Shown: piece by piece, positions 44,439 to 53,217 of the stretch
Numbering within the stretch: the stretch's first letter is position 1
Layout of the letters: every line of letters starts with the position of its first letter
Source: Asticcacaulis sp. YBE204
GTDB lineage: Bacteria; Pseudomonadota; Alphaproteobacteria; Caulobacterales; Caulobacteraceae
Direction of reading: 5' to 3'
Assembly: GCF_000495855.1 (NCBI RefSeq)
Contig: NZ_AWGF01000005.1
Location: 124,001-188,000, forward strand
Length of the DNA stretch: 64,000 bases
Notes under the pieces: model-generated
Database searches by the model: none
What the model was told of the DNA's origin: nothing
The model's input: only the letters and a program-made list of their open reading frames with translations
Program-made: the position numbers and the translations under genes

Positions 44439-46160
44439 TCACGCGAGCCAGGCGCGCACCCAGTTCTCAGCCTCGACCAGTAGGGACAGGGGCACAAAGT
44501 CGGAGCTGGTGTTCAGGTGTTCGATTTGCAGAGCGGCGTCCAGTCGCGACCGGTCGAGCAGACCGTTTTCGACGAGAACACCGTCGAGCAATAACGGCCG
44601 TATGGCCGCGAGATTGGCTTGCACGACATCGAGGCAGAAGCTGTCAGGACCCGCCTTGCTGGTACGATCCAGAATCTGTTGCGGCAAATAGGGGACAAAC
44701 GCCGCCCGCGCCAAGGCGCGATTTTGGCCGCCGCGGCACCACATCCAGGATGGCGTCGACAGGCAAAATTCGACGACGGGCTGAGACATCAAGGGATATA
44801 TGGTCGGATGCCCGCCATAGCGTGAAAAGCCTTCGAGCGTCGCCTGAACGCGGATGAGCATGGAAATATGAAGCGCATGGCCCGGTAAGGCGCCTTTCGG
44901 GGTTACGAGCCAGGGATGCGTTAGCTCGGGTTCGATGTTCAGGCGATTGTCCGTCAAAAATCTGTGGCCGCCGTGCCAGACATACGGGGTGGGTTGATGG
45001 TGTCGCCTCCAGGCGGCCCTCGTGACCTGAAACTGGGTCGCCCCGGTCAGGTCGGCAACGTCACTGAGTGTGTCCCACACACCGGACGACAGGCCTTCTG
45101 TTCGAAACCGGTCGACCACGGGGGTGGCCGAATAGGTAAAGCAAAACACATTGTCGCCGCCCGTGCCTTTGAATTCGACCTCCCCGCCAAACTGACTGAG
45201 GAACTGTTGGGCGGATGCCCGTCTCGCCTGGCCGTAGGGGTGGCCCATGGGTCGCGGCAGGTCACGGGATGCCGCCCGGCCAATATCGATTGCGCTGAGC
45301 GAATAGAGGTCCTCAGCTAAGGGAACGTTCAAATGCCTGGCGAGTATCCTCGCATAAGCTCGCTCGTCGCCATCAGGGCGCGGTGTCGCCAGGGTGTAGG
45401 CCCGCCAGTTCGCGCCGCCGACCTTCAACGCCGCGGCCATGATCGACGAATCCAGTCCGCCTGACACGGCCGCGAGGACTGTAGAAAAGGGGCGCGCCCA
45501 TGCGGCGGTGCAGTTTAAGATGCGCTGTCTTAGGTACTCGGCCCGGGTCTCGGCCGAAAGGGCCATAGAGCGGTCGACGAAGTCCCAGGGCGACCAGGCT
45601 TCACTGACTGTCGTCGACGGCCAGCTCAGCACAAATCCGGGCCTCAACTCCGAAATCCCGGCCAGGGCCGTACGCTCGGCCTTAAGATCGCGGGCGAACA
45701 GGTGTCGATGGAGACCTTGCCAGTCTATGGCCAGGGCGGGACCCTCAAGCCGACGCACGATATCCACGTGCGAGGCGGCGATGAGGGTTTCGCCGTCGCG
45801 CCGATAGTAGACGGGCAGGGTGCCAATGGGATCTCGTAACAGGTGGAACCCGCCGTCGGCAGACCACCAGATTCCGACATAGGCGCCCCAGATATGACGG
45901 GTCAGCCAGCGGGCATCAGGGCGCGGCGCGTCCTTTTCGCGGTCAAGCGGAAGATAAGGGGCTTCCGACGAAAATGCGTGCCCTACCACGAGCCCGGCGT
46001 GGTTCGCGAGATCGACCACGGGTGTAGCCGGGGTGGTCATGACGACCAGGTCCGGTCGTTCGAACGCAGGTCGCAGGTTATCCTGCCTCTCGGCCTGGGT
46101 CTTCAGATATTGGAGGCGGCGCCGATCCGGCCCCTTAATCACGAGGAACCCAAGTGTCAT
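44439..46160 (-). CDS. Lasso-peptide cyclase (asparagine-synthetase-like, C protein)
   Basis: A 573-residue homologue of asparagine synthetase B. A glutaminase-like N-terminal half lacks the catalytic Cys2 start; the synthetase half has the PP-loop SGGLDSSIMAAAL near residue 243. In lasso biosynthesis it adenylates the side-chain acid of the ring residue and closes the macrolactam with the N-terminal glycine. It starts one base before the B-protein stop region, so B and C are adjacent in one operon. Confidence 0.92.
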   Translation of the reverse strand: MTLGFLVIKGPDRRRLQYLKTQAERQDNLRPAFERPDLVVMTTPATPVVDLANHAGLVVGHAFSSEAPYLPLDREKDAPRPDARWLTRHIWGAYVGIWWSADGGFHLLRDPIGTLPVYYRRDGETLIAASHVDIVRRLEGPALAIDWQGLHRHLFARDLKAERTALAGISELRPGFVLSWPSTTVSEAWSPWDFVDRSMALSAETRAEYLRQRILNCTAAWARPFSTVLAAVSGGLDSSIMAAALKVGGANWRAYTLATPRPDGDERAYARILARHLNVPLAEDLYSLSAIDIGRAASRDLPRPMGHPYGQARRASAQQFLSQFGGEVEFKGTGGDNVFCFTYSATPVVDRFRTEGLSSGVWDTLSDVADLTGATQFQVTRAAWRRHHQPTPYVWHGGHRFLTDNRLNIEPELTHPWLVTPKGALPGHALHISMLIRVQATLEGFSRYGGHPTIYPLMSQPVVEFCLSTPSWMWCRGGQNRALARAAFVPYLPQQILDRTSKAGPDSFCLDVVQANLAAIRPLLLDGVLVENGLLDRSRLDAALQIEHLNTSSDFVPLSLLVEAENWVRAWLA

Positions 46161-46808
46161 TCAAACCACCAATATGGGGGTGAAGTGCCTCACCTGATCC
46201 AGCCGGTCATTCAGAACCGTCTCACCGGACTGCACCCAGGCATGCGCGGCGAAGGGTCCCATCTTAACGCCAAGGATGAGGTCGGCGGCGAGGCCCTGGC
46301 GACGGCATCGGGTCGTGAAGGCCAATGAATTTTCCAGGCATCGGTTGTGGCGGTCGATGAAACGACCGCTCAATTGCGCTGACGCGGCGAATTCGCACAG
46401 CACCCTGTGGCCCCCTTTGGGGTTACGCGCCCGCTTAACCTGGTGCAGGCGCAGGATCGCGGCCTCAAGGCCCCGACGCTTCAAGGCATGGGTCGCGCGG
46501 ACCTGTGAGGCGATAGCGTCAAGAACGCTCGACAGGGTCGGCGTCACGCCGGCCAGGTCAAGATCGGCCCTGGGGGCCGGATAGGTGGTCAGACGGGGCG
46601 GTGTTTCCGTTTTGCGGCGGACGGTCAGGCCGAGCAAGCATAGGCGCTCAGCATCGCGTTCTGAAGGTGTAAGGCCGTCGAACACCGCTTGGAAACTTGT
46701 GTCCAGATCGGGCGGCAAGGCCAGATACCGGTTGGTGCGCAGATCGAGAATGAGGCTTCGGCCGGCGATTCGGCAGGCCGAAATATGAGGCGGCAGGGTC
46801 AGGTGCAT
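46161..46808 (-). CDS. Lasso-peptide leader protease with fused recognition domain (B1-B2)
   Basis: A 215-residue protein that joins a PqqD-like leader-binding domain (about 1-85) to a transglutaminase-like cysteine protease (about 95-215) with Cys in NRCLENSLA, His in FAAHAWVQ and Asp in VLND. It binds the leader and cleaves it to free the glycine of the core. A TTG two codons upstream is in frame, but the ATG at 46808 is chosen. A hairpin with a T-tract lies directly before the start. Confidence 0.92.
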   Translation of the reverse strand: MHLTLPPHISACRIAGRSLILDLRTNRYLALPPDLDTSFQAVFDGLTPSERDAERLCLLGLTVRRKTETPPRLTTYPAPRADLDLAGVTPTLSSVLDAIASQVRATHALKRRGLEAAILRLHQVKRARNPKGGHRVLCEFAASAQLSGRFIDRHNRCLENSLAFTTRCRRQGLAADLILGVKMGPFAAHAWVQSGETVLNDRLDQVRHFTPILVV

Positions 46809-46816
46809 GAGCAAAA

Positions 46817-46838
46817 AGGGGTGCGTTACCGCACCCCT
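46817..46838 (-). terminator. Hairpin with T-tract between lasso precursor and protease genes
   Basis: Stem AGGGGTGCG / CGCACCCCT around TTAC, followed on the - strand by five T. It follows the precursor stop and ends at the protease start. Partial termination here would give many precursor transcripts per enzyme transcript. Confidence 0.8.
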
Positions 46839-46847
46839 CCACCGGTA

Positions 46848-46991
46848 TTAGTTAGCGGTGAGGCCAGGGATCTGGCGCTGTTCGAATTCGTCGTCGAGTT
46901 CGACCTGATTGCCGTTGCCCTTGGTCACTTCGGTGGCAACGCCCAGCACGATCGGCGCGACGGCTGCGGTTTCTTGGGTAAGGTTACGCAT
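46848..46991 (-). CDS. Lasso-peptide precursor (47 residues)
   Basis: A short frame, ATG at 46991 with GGAGAG upstream, stop at 46848. The leader ends EVTK, with the conserved threonine at position -2. The predicted core is 23 residues beginning GNGNQVELD and ending IPGLTAN. Gly1 and Asp9 can form the nine-residue ring seen in astexins (GLSQGVEPD in astexin-1, from memory); Glu7 would be an alternative ring residue. The length equals astexin-1. The sequence directly precedes B and C genes. I do not recognise this core as a described peptide. Confidence 0.92.
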   Translation of the reverse strand: MRNLTQETAAVAPIVLGVATEVTKGNGNQVELDDEFEQRQIPGLTAN

Positions 46992-47109
46992 GACACTCTC
47001 CTGGATTAAACGTCATGACCATTCATGACCAGGTGAGTATTTTCCCGTATTGGTAGTATCCGAAATTTATAGTGCGGCAATCGCACGAAAATTTCGTTGC
47101 GATTGTCGC
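46992..47109 (-). promoter_or_regulatory. Promoter region of the lasso precursor operon
   Basis: Contains two direct copies of TCATGACC (47013-47020 and 47023-47030), 10 bp apart, just upstream of the precursor ribosome-binding site, which could be an operator for the GntR protein. A bulged hairpin (47078-47105; CAATCGCA pairs with TGCGATTG) lies just after the GntR stop and may end that transcript. Confidence 0.5.
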
Positions 47110-47724
47110 CTATCTTCGGCGGAGGCGTTCGACGAGTTCCGGGATGATGACCAGACGACGCGCTGTGTACTGCTCGAGGGCGATTTTAAGCCCATCGGCA
47201 TCACCGGCGGTCCACAGCCTATTGAGGTGTAAAAGCTCATCTTCGCGGTCCTGTATGAGATCGCCCTTGAGGCGGCGGGCCAGGTGAAGCCGGTCGTTGG
47301 CGTTGACGATCTCTCGCTCGAACTCGACGTTACGCGAGGCTCTGGCAATCAGGAGAAATAATCGCTCGATACTCAGGACCGGGTCGATGTCGCCCGTCGT
47401 TTGAACGATAGCCGGCGCGAATGTCTGGGGTGGTCGGGCCTTTATAAGGTCAAGGAGATAGAGGATGGTCGCGCGGTGCCACTCATAAAGGTAGCGCATG
47501 GATTGCTCGGTCACGCGCGACACGTGGAAGCCTTCGCCTGAGGCTGTCTCTACCAGACGCTCACCACATAACCAGAACAGGGACTGTCGCACCGGGGTCT
47601 GACTAACCCCGAGCCGATCGGCACATACATTCACATCAATCTTATCGCCGGGATAGAATGTACCGTCGCGAAGCAAGGTTTTCAGGCCGTTATGGACGCG
47701 CCTGATCGTCGACTCCTTCACCAT
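47110..47724 (-). CDS. GntR-family regulator next to the lasso precursor
   Basis: A 204-residue regulator with the GntR winged helix (YPGDKIDVNVCADRLGVSQTPVRQSLFWLCGERLVE, given here by its key parts near residues 22-60) and a helical ligand-binding domain of the FCD type. It is on the same strand as, and upstream of, the lasso precursor, so local control of the precursor promoter is likely. Confidence 0.88.
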   Translation of the reverse strand: MVKESTIRRVHNGLKTLLRDGTFYPGDKIDVNVCADRLGVSQTPVRQSLFWLCGERLVETASGEGFHVSRVTEQSMRYLYEWHRATILYLLDLIKARPPQTFAPAIVQTTGDIDPVLSIERLFLLIARASRNVEFEREIVNANDRLHLARRLKGDLIQDREDELLHLNRLWTAGDADGLKIALEQYTARRLVIIPELVERLRRR

Positions 47725-48418
47725 ACCAACCTCTTACGCTCACTGCGGCGTATAACCTTACGTCCGTCTGGAGTTCCGGTGCGTACGAAAGCGCTGCATG
47801 TGTTGATCCACAGGTCATTACTGGTGGTCAACCCGGCCAAGCGCATTCGCGACAAAATTGTATTTTCAGTATAAAGCGTAGCGTCGCGCAAGTGCATTAT
47901 TACGTCGCGATTATACTGTAATCACCATGTGATTTTTCACGAGATGGCGTGTTGGACTACGCCGTCTTCTTGCAAGCAGATGGCGGACAAGAGATGAAGA
48001 TCAGCGTTCTCATATACTGAGGGATGCCCTGCCTGACGCTGTCCTTGACACACCGTTGTCGCCGGCAATCGCAAACGAGAACGCCGTGCGGCGCCGCACA
48101 GCCCAAAAGCAACCAATAATTGCCAATTTTGAAAATATATAGCCATTAAAATATCAATAAGCAATTTGAGGTTGCTAATTTGCGATGAATGTAAGCGAAA
48201 ATTTTGGTAAGCTGAGCGCGTGGCGCTTGGTAAAACGCGTTGTGTCATGGGACTATCAGCGATAGGCCCATTCTCCATGGCCAGACGCTGCCGATAATGA
48301 GGGCCCCTATCCGTATTGAGGGTAATTCGTCCGCCGGTCGACCTATCGGGCGGGCGCGCCGTCAGTCTTGAATTGGCTCTTCGTTGCTCGCCCATTCACG
48401 ATTGGAGCGAGAAGCGGA
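47725..48418. other. Long intergenic region
   Basis: No gene is supported here. The frames present have no Shine-Dalgarno and a composition unlike neighbours. Promoters for the divergent GntR and XRE genes must lie here; I could not pick them with confidence. Confidence 0.5.
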
Positions 48419-48853
48419 ATGATGCCTATGGATCAGAAAGGGTGCCGTCGGACGGAAGACGGTGCGACGAAAGCGCCTCACCGGGTCGATGTGCATGTGG
48501 GTAGTCGGGTGCGTATCCGGCGCAAATTTTTGGGGTTGAGCCAGCAACAGCTGGCCACGCGTTTAGCTGTGACATTTCAGCAAATTCAAAAATACGAACG
48601 GGGATCAAACCGTATTAGCGCGTCTAAGCTGTACGATATTTCAAGCGCACTGAAGGCCCCGGTCACCTATTTCTTCGACGGCTTGAGCGAGGATAAGGAA
48701 GCGAAAGGCGAGATGTCGATAGAGCGCAGCGCCCTGCTACTGTTAATGTCGAGCGAGGGGATTGAACTGGCAGAAACCTTTCCTCGCATCAAATCCGCTG
48801 CGCAGCGCCAACGCGTGCTGGATCTGGTGCGAGTGCTCCTGGGCGAAGGCTGA
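48419..48853 (+). CDS. XRE-family regulator with C-terminal extension
   Basis: A 144-residue helix-turn-helix protein (SRVRIRRKFLGLSQQQLATRLAVTFQQIQKYERGSNRIS, key parts near residues 30-70) followed by a helical segment. This type is widespread in Caulobacterales. ATGs at 48419 and 48422 are both possible; the frame also extends upstream to 48368 without a good site. Not the same subfamily as the three regulators near 37 kb. Confidence 0.85.
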   Translation: MMPMDQKGCRRTEDGATKAPHRVDVHVGSRVRIRRKFLGLSQQQLATRLAVTFQQIQKYERGSNRISASKLYDISSALKAPVTYFFDGLSEDKEAKGEMSIERSALLLLMSSEGIELAETFPRIKSAAQRQRVLDLVRVLLGEG

Positions 48854-48863
48854 ACGGGGCGTG

Positions 48864-49235
48864 TCAAAAGGTCTGTCGCGTTGACATGGGAACGGTGGCG
48901 TGATCCAACGCACCGAACAATTCGAGTTGCGGTTCTGGCTTCGGCCTATGCCTCACGATTGGCTTAACGGGCCGTCGGTAAGCTTCGAATACCCCCTGGC
49001 GAGGGCGCGCAGACTCTACCTGAAACCGCACGCTCCCGCCGCACCCCGTCAGAGTGCACCGTGTTCGCATTTCGAGAAGGTCGACATACTCGGTCCGAAG
49101 TCCAGGTGTTTCCGAGAGACGAGAAATCGTTTCCTGTCTTACCCCGCCACACGCCTGACACTGTATCCGCAGCACGGAGTCGAAAGGCAAATCTCGAATC
49201 ATGGGGGGCGGCGCCCAATTAAGGTCAATAACCAT
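48864..49235 (-). CDS. Small zinc-ribbon-like protein, unrecognised
   Basis: A 123-residue protein with two Cys pairs (QCQACGG near residue 30 and RCTLTGCGGS near 60) that could bind zinc and a basic, proline-rich C-terminal third. Proteins of this look are common in Caulobacteraceae and have no known role. It converges with the XRE gene, 10 bp apart. Confidence 0.6.
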   Translation of the reverse strand: MVIDLNWAPPPMIRDLPFDSVLRIQCQACGGVRQETISRLSETPGLRTEYVDLLEMRTRCTLTGCGGSVRFQVESARPRQGVFEAYRRPVKPIVRHRPKPEPQLELFGALDHATVPMSTRQTF

Positions 49236-49305
49236 AATAGCCTCACTTGCGTTTTAAGTTCCTATTTTGTTCTATTTTTTGCAAACGTCAACAGGGTGGC
49301 TAAAC

Positions 49306-49911
49306 CTATGCGACGACGATCGAGAACGCGTCCTCGGACCACGACTGTGATAGGGCCGGCATGTCGTCGCCATTAAGCCAGGCCTGCCAGTGAGACGGCG
49401 CGATGACAACCGGTTCTCGAGGATGAAATCGGCGCATGGTGTCGCCCGGTTCTCGCGTCAGTATGGCAAACGAAAGGAGCGCGCCGTCGGCGGTGTTCGC
49501 ATAATCCCAAATGCCGGCGAAGGCCATCGGCGTGTTACCTCTGGCCGCGATCCGCCAGGTTTGCTTGAGCGGTGAGGTCTTGCTCGACTCGTAATAATGA
49601 TCAGCAGGAACCAGCACCCGACGCTTAAGGTTCCATGCGCGTGAAAAGGTGGGCTTGCGCTCAATGTCATCCAGGCGCGCATTGAAGGTGGTATTCGTCC
49701 ATTCGCGGACCGTGCCACGGTGACTGGCTGGCACCAGCCACCAGCGCATCTCTTTGATTACAACGTTGCCGTTGCCGCTTCTGGCGAAGACCGGTGCCAT
49801 GTCCGTAGGTCGGATCAGCTCATAGGAGCGCTTATTGGCAAAGGGGGGCGGAACATCGAGAAACCCCGCATGGACTTCCAGTTCGCGGGGACCGCCATAA
49901 CGTCCGCACAT
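49306..49911 (-). CDS. SRAP-domain protein (HMCES/YedK-like)
   Basis: A 201-residue SOS-response-associated peptidase fold protein. Cys2 right after Met (MCGRYGG) is the residue that crosslinks abasic sites; NARLDDIERKPTF, the PADHYYE glutamate and the FHPREPVVI histidine region complete the active site. It protects single-stranded DNA abasic sites. The start is fixed by the essential Cys2. Confidence 0.93.
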   Translation of the reverse strand: MCGRYGGPRELEVHAGFLDVPPPFANKRSYELIRPTDMAPVFARSGNGNVVIKEMRWWLVPASHRGTVREWTNTTFNARLDDIERKPTFSRAWNLKRRVLVPADHYYESSKTSPLKQTWRIAARGNTPMAFAGIWDYANTADGALLSFAILTREPGDTMRRFHPREPVVIAPSHWQAWLNGDDMPALSQSWSEDAFSIVVA

Positions 49912-50003
49912 AGTACGCCTCTACGCTTACTGCATAAAATCCAAGACCCCCGGATTGACTTCGCGAGGAATTGGAACAAATATAGAACGCAAGTGAGGTG
50001 TGC

Positions 50004-50795
50004 ATGTCAATTCGTTACCTGATCGAAGATGAAAGCGGGCGGGCGGTTGCGCCGGGCGAGATCACTTGCGCCCCGGCCTATTCGGGCCAGCAGATTGTGC
50101 TTTTGAACTATCCGCGCGTGGAACGGTATCTGGTCGCGCGGCTGCGTCCGCGCCAGGACTGGATGGGCGATCACGACCATTTCGACCGCTATGCGCTGGT
50201 TCTGACGGCGGATCCCACCGAAAATTCCGGTCCCGATCTCCGCAATGTCGCAATCTTCATGCCGGCCTGCCCGATCGTGCAGCGCCTGCGTCGGGCGTGG
50301 AAGATTGCGCAGGAGGAAATTGAAGAGCGGCTCAGTCTCTCAATTTCGCGGAAAGACTTTGAGGCTCTGTGTTTATCGATCGGTCTATTCGATGCCGAGC
50401 GTGGAACTCTGGCCGGGCTGGCTTATATGGGGGCACCGATGCGGCGGGCCGAAGATCAGGATGCGTCAACCAGCTTTGACGGCTTTAAGGGTGATCTGGC
50501 GATCGTCAGGGTCACGCGACGTGACGGCACCCCGTTTGAGATTGATCCGTTCTTCACCTCGGCCATCGTGGCGTTGCTGGCCGATCCAACGTCGGATAAC
50601 GCCAACCGGATACGCAACGACATTCTGGGTCATCTAGGCGCCGGCGGTGATGTGGCAGGCGATGTGCCCCGTCACGTGCGTGATATGTTGCAGCTGGTCT
50701 ATGAGGGAGAGATGACCGTGTTTTTGGCGGCTCAGGAGCTGACGGAACTGGGCTACCGGCTGCGCACGCGAGCTCAGCATAACCGCGTCGCCTGA
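50004..50795 (+). CDS. Conserved-looking protein of unknown function
   Basis: A 263-residue soluble acidic protein. The ATG at 50004 (MSIRYLIEDESG) has GTGAGGTG upstream; another ATG lies six bases earlier. No signal peptide or membrane segment. Features seen: NYPRVERYLVARLRPR near 35, an internal basic-hydrophobic helix near 95, and a C-terminal RDMLQLVYEGEMTVFLAAQE. I do not recognise a family. Confidence 0.7.
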   Translation: MSIRYLIEDESGRAVAPGEITCAPAYSGQQIVLLNYPRVERYLVARLRPRQDWMGDHDHFDRYALVLTADPTENSGPDLRNVAIFMPACPIVQRLRRAWKIAQEEIEERLSLSISRKDFEALCLSIGLFDAERGTLAGLAYMGAPMRRAEDQDASTSFDGFKGDLAIVRVTRRDGTPFEIDPFFTSAIVALLADPTSDNANRIRNDILGHLGAGGDVAGDVPRHVRDMLQLVYEGEMTVFLAAQELTELGYRLRTRAQHNRVA

Positions 50796-51131
50796 CCTAT
50801 TTGAGGATATGTTGTTTAGTGCCGCTCGAGGGGGACCGTTGCTATGAGCGGTAAAGGTAATCAGGGGCGCGTAGGATATCCAAGGAAATATAACTGGCGA
50901 TCTGCATCAGGATGGCGACCTAGGTTTTACGGGCCTGGGTAAGTCCTGGTGGCAGGTCCCAGAAGATTTTTTGACGTTTTAAGTTTTAAGGGCCGACTTA
51001 ATGCGATTAGCTTTTTTTTGAGCGATTTGCCTAAGTTTTGGAACGATGCGAACAGCCAAAATACGTGTACGGGATATCGACAGGCCTGAGGCCACGCCCT
51101 ATGTTTCGGCGGGATCGCTCACAGAATCGGC
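50796..51131. other. Intergenic region
   Basis: About 335 bp without a supportable gene. It is locally richer in A and T than its flanks (near 50960-51045). No clear terminator or repeat was seen. Confidence 0.5.
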
Positions 51132-52598
51132 ATGGCACGTAAACCTCAAATCACCCAGGACGCGTTGATATCGCTCGGTGCGGCGAAGCTCGCGCAACTT
51201 GTTTCGGACGAGTCCGAGCACAACGCCGGGTTTCGGCGTCAGGTATCGGCCGCTCTGGCTGGTCAAAACGGGCCGCAGGCCATAGCCAAGGTTGTTGATC
51301 GGCGGCTGAGTGCACTGGAAAAGGCCAGAGGCTATATCGATTGGAACAAGGCCCGTGCATTCTGCAACGATCTGGCTTCTACGGTAGCGACAATCACACG
51401 CCAATTGGGGGACGCCGCGCCCGCACTGGCCATAGACCGGCTGTTGCGCTTCATAGCCACGCACGAGGCGGTGTTCCAGCGGGTGGACGATTCATCGGGT
51501 TATGTTCAGGACGTTTATTACGGCGCTATTGAAGACCTGGGCGGACTGACGCCGCGTTTGTCACCGGATGAATTAGCGCTATTGCCGGATCGGATCGCGG
51601 CGGCCCTGGGGCAAAGTGATCATGGGTATTTTGTTGACGCCGCGCGTGCCGTTGTTGAGCTTTTGCCACCACCTGTTTTGCGACGTTGGGATAGTGACCT
51701 AGCAAAGCGTCACGCCGAGCTGGAGGTTCAGGATACGGACACGACAAACCGCTTCACCTATTCGAACGCGTCGCAATATCTGTTGGTCCGTCAAATGATT
51801 GCCGATGCGCTGGGTGACTTGGATGGCTTCATTAGGCTCGAAAGCCAAAAGCATCCGAATGTCCAAGACACCCTGGGGATTGCACGACGTCTGTTACAGG
51901 CGGATCGGGCCAGGGAGGCGCTGGATTGGGTGCGGCGCGAGCGTGCCGTAAAGTTCGTGTTCATGTCACGTACCGATCTAGCCGACCGTCAGGTGGCGCG
52001 GGACGCTTTGGCACCTCAACGTGCAGGCCTGGAAGCGGCTATTTTGGACAAGCTTGGTGAGACAGAGGCTGCCCAAGCCCTACGCTGGTCCGTGTTCGAA
52101 GACTCCCTAAATATCGCAATGCTGCGTGACTATGTCGCCCGCTTGCCGGACTTTGAAGACTTCAATGTGCTGGACAGGGCATTCGACTATGTTTTGGCCT
52201 TTAAACATATCTATGCGGCTCTGGAGTTTCTGTTGGCGTGGCCGCGGATCGATCTCGCCGCCCGCTTGGTGGTCAAGAATTTCGGGCTGTGGGATGGCAG
52301 GCATTACGATCTGCTGCCGGAGGCGGCGGAGGCACTTGATAGCTGCGGACTCGACACCGGAGCTGTCGCGGCCGCGATCCTCTATCGCGCGCTTATTGAA
52401 GATATTCTCTCTCGCGGCAATTCCAAGGCCTATCCGCATGCCGCCCGCTATCTCAAAAGCCTAGATGCGCTGGCGCTGCGCTCGGATGCAGAGGCTGCCC
52501 AAGTCCGGAATATGGATTTGCACGTCACATACCGCGCCCAGTTGGAGAAAAATCATAGTCGCAAGTACGGATTCTGGGGTCTTTTGCCTAAGACCTGA
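51132..52598 (+). CDS. DUF6880-like protein
   Basis: A 488-residue mostly helical cytoplasmic protein. The pattern of repeated helical hairpins and the ending KNHSRKYGFWGLL match what I remember of DUF6880 proteins, widespread in alphaproteobacteria and without known function. The start at 51132 follows a weak GATCGCTC region. The decayed SDR fragment begins right after its stop. Confidence 0.7.
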   Translation: MARKPQITQDALISLGAAKLAQLVSDESEHNAGFRRQVSAALAGQNGPQAIAKVVDRRLSALEKARGYIDWNKARAFCNDLASTVATITRQLGDAAPALAIDRLLRFIATHEAVFQRVDDSSGYVQDVYYGAIEDLGGLTPRLSPDELALLPDRIAAALGQSDHGYFVDAARAVVELLPPPVLRRWDSDLAKRHAELEVQDTDTTNRFTYSNASQYLLVRQMIADALGDLDGFIRLESQKHPNVQDTLGIARRLLQADRAREALDWVRRERAVKFVFMSRTDLADRQVARDALAPQRAGLEAAILDKLGETEAAQALRWSVFEDSLNIAMLRDYVARLPDFEDFNVLDRAFDYVLAFKHIYAALEFLLAWPRIDLAARLVVKNFGLWDGRHYDLLPEAAEALDSCGLDTGAVAAAILYRALIEDILSRGNSKAYPHAARYLKSLDALALRSDAEAAQVRNMDLHVTYRAQLEKNHSRKYGFWGLLPKT

Positions 52599-52617
52599 CC
52601 GTGAGCTATATAGCTCT

Positions 52618-53060
52618 GTTCACGGTCCAGAAGGCATTGCCGCTCCTGCGTGATGGGAGTGCGATCGTACTTACGGCATCGACGACCAGCGTGTCGGGTA
52701 CGCCCGCCTTCAGTGTCTACTCGGCGACTAAGGCGGCTATTCGCAGCTTTGCCCGCAACTGGATACTGGACCTGAAGGTTCGCCAAATCCGCGTCAATGC
52801 CATAAGTTCAGGCGTTTCGGATACCGCTGGCCTCAACGACCTGTTTGGTAACCAGGCGGAAGGCACCAAGGCCTACGTGGGGTCTCATTCCCGCTGGCAG
52901 GGTTGGTCATCCCGACGAAATCGCCAAGGCGGTTCTCTTCCTGGCATCCGACGACGCCAGCTTCGTCAACGGTAGAACTTTGTCGACGGCGGTCAGGCGC
53001 AAATCTAAGTATGGAGGCGCCCGCTTGGTCGGGCGCTTCATCCTTTGCTGTCGCCGACAA
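52618..53060 (+). pseudogene. Decayed partial copy of the SDR gene
   Basis: The sequence from FTVQKALPLLRDG onward repeats the C-terminal 135 residues of the SDR at 34192-34944 and its 3' flank (both end in GGCGCAAATCTA followed by a GC-rich hairpin). The first 115 codons are missing; a frameshift near 52880 moves the rest (AGRVGHPDEIAKAVLFLASDD) into another frame, and a further one follows FVNG. The cofactor-binding region is gone, so it cannot be functional. Confidence 0.9.
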
Positions 53061-53217
53061 GCGTTTGATGCAAATGTTCCAGGTCGATGCCGTAAAAGAG
53101 GAAGGACCGGTTTGGCGCACAGGTGCAGCCATGATGACAAATAGCGTTACGATTACGCCATGTTAATTTGCCTAAGCCGACGTATCGGTGTTATTGATTT
53201 TCGAAAAGGGGGAGATA

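Noticed and set aside
47937-48395. 152-residue frame on the - strand in the gap after GntR
   Set aside because: No start signal, low-complexity mixed composition, and no family resemblance.
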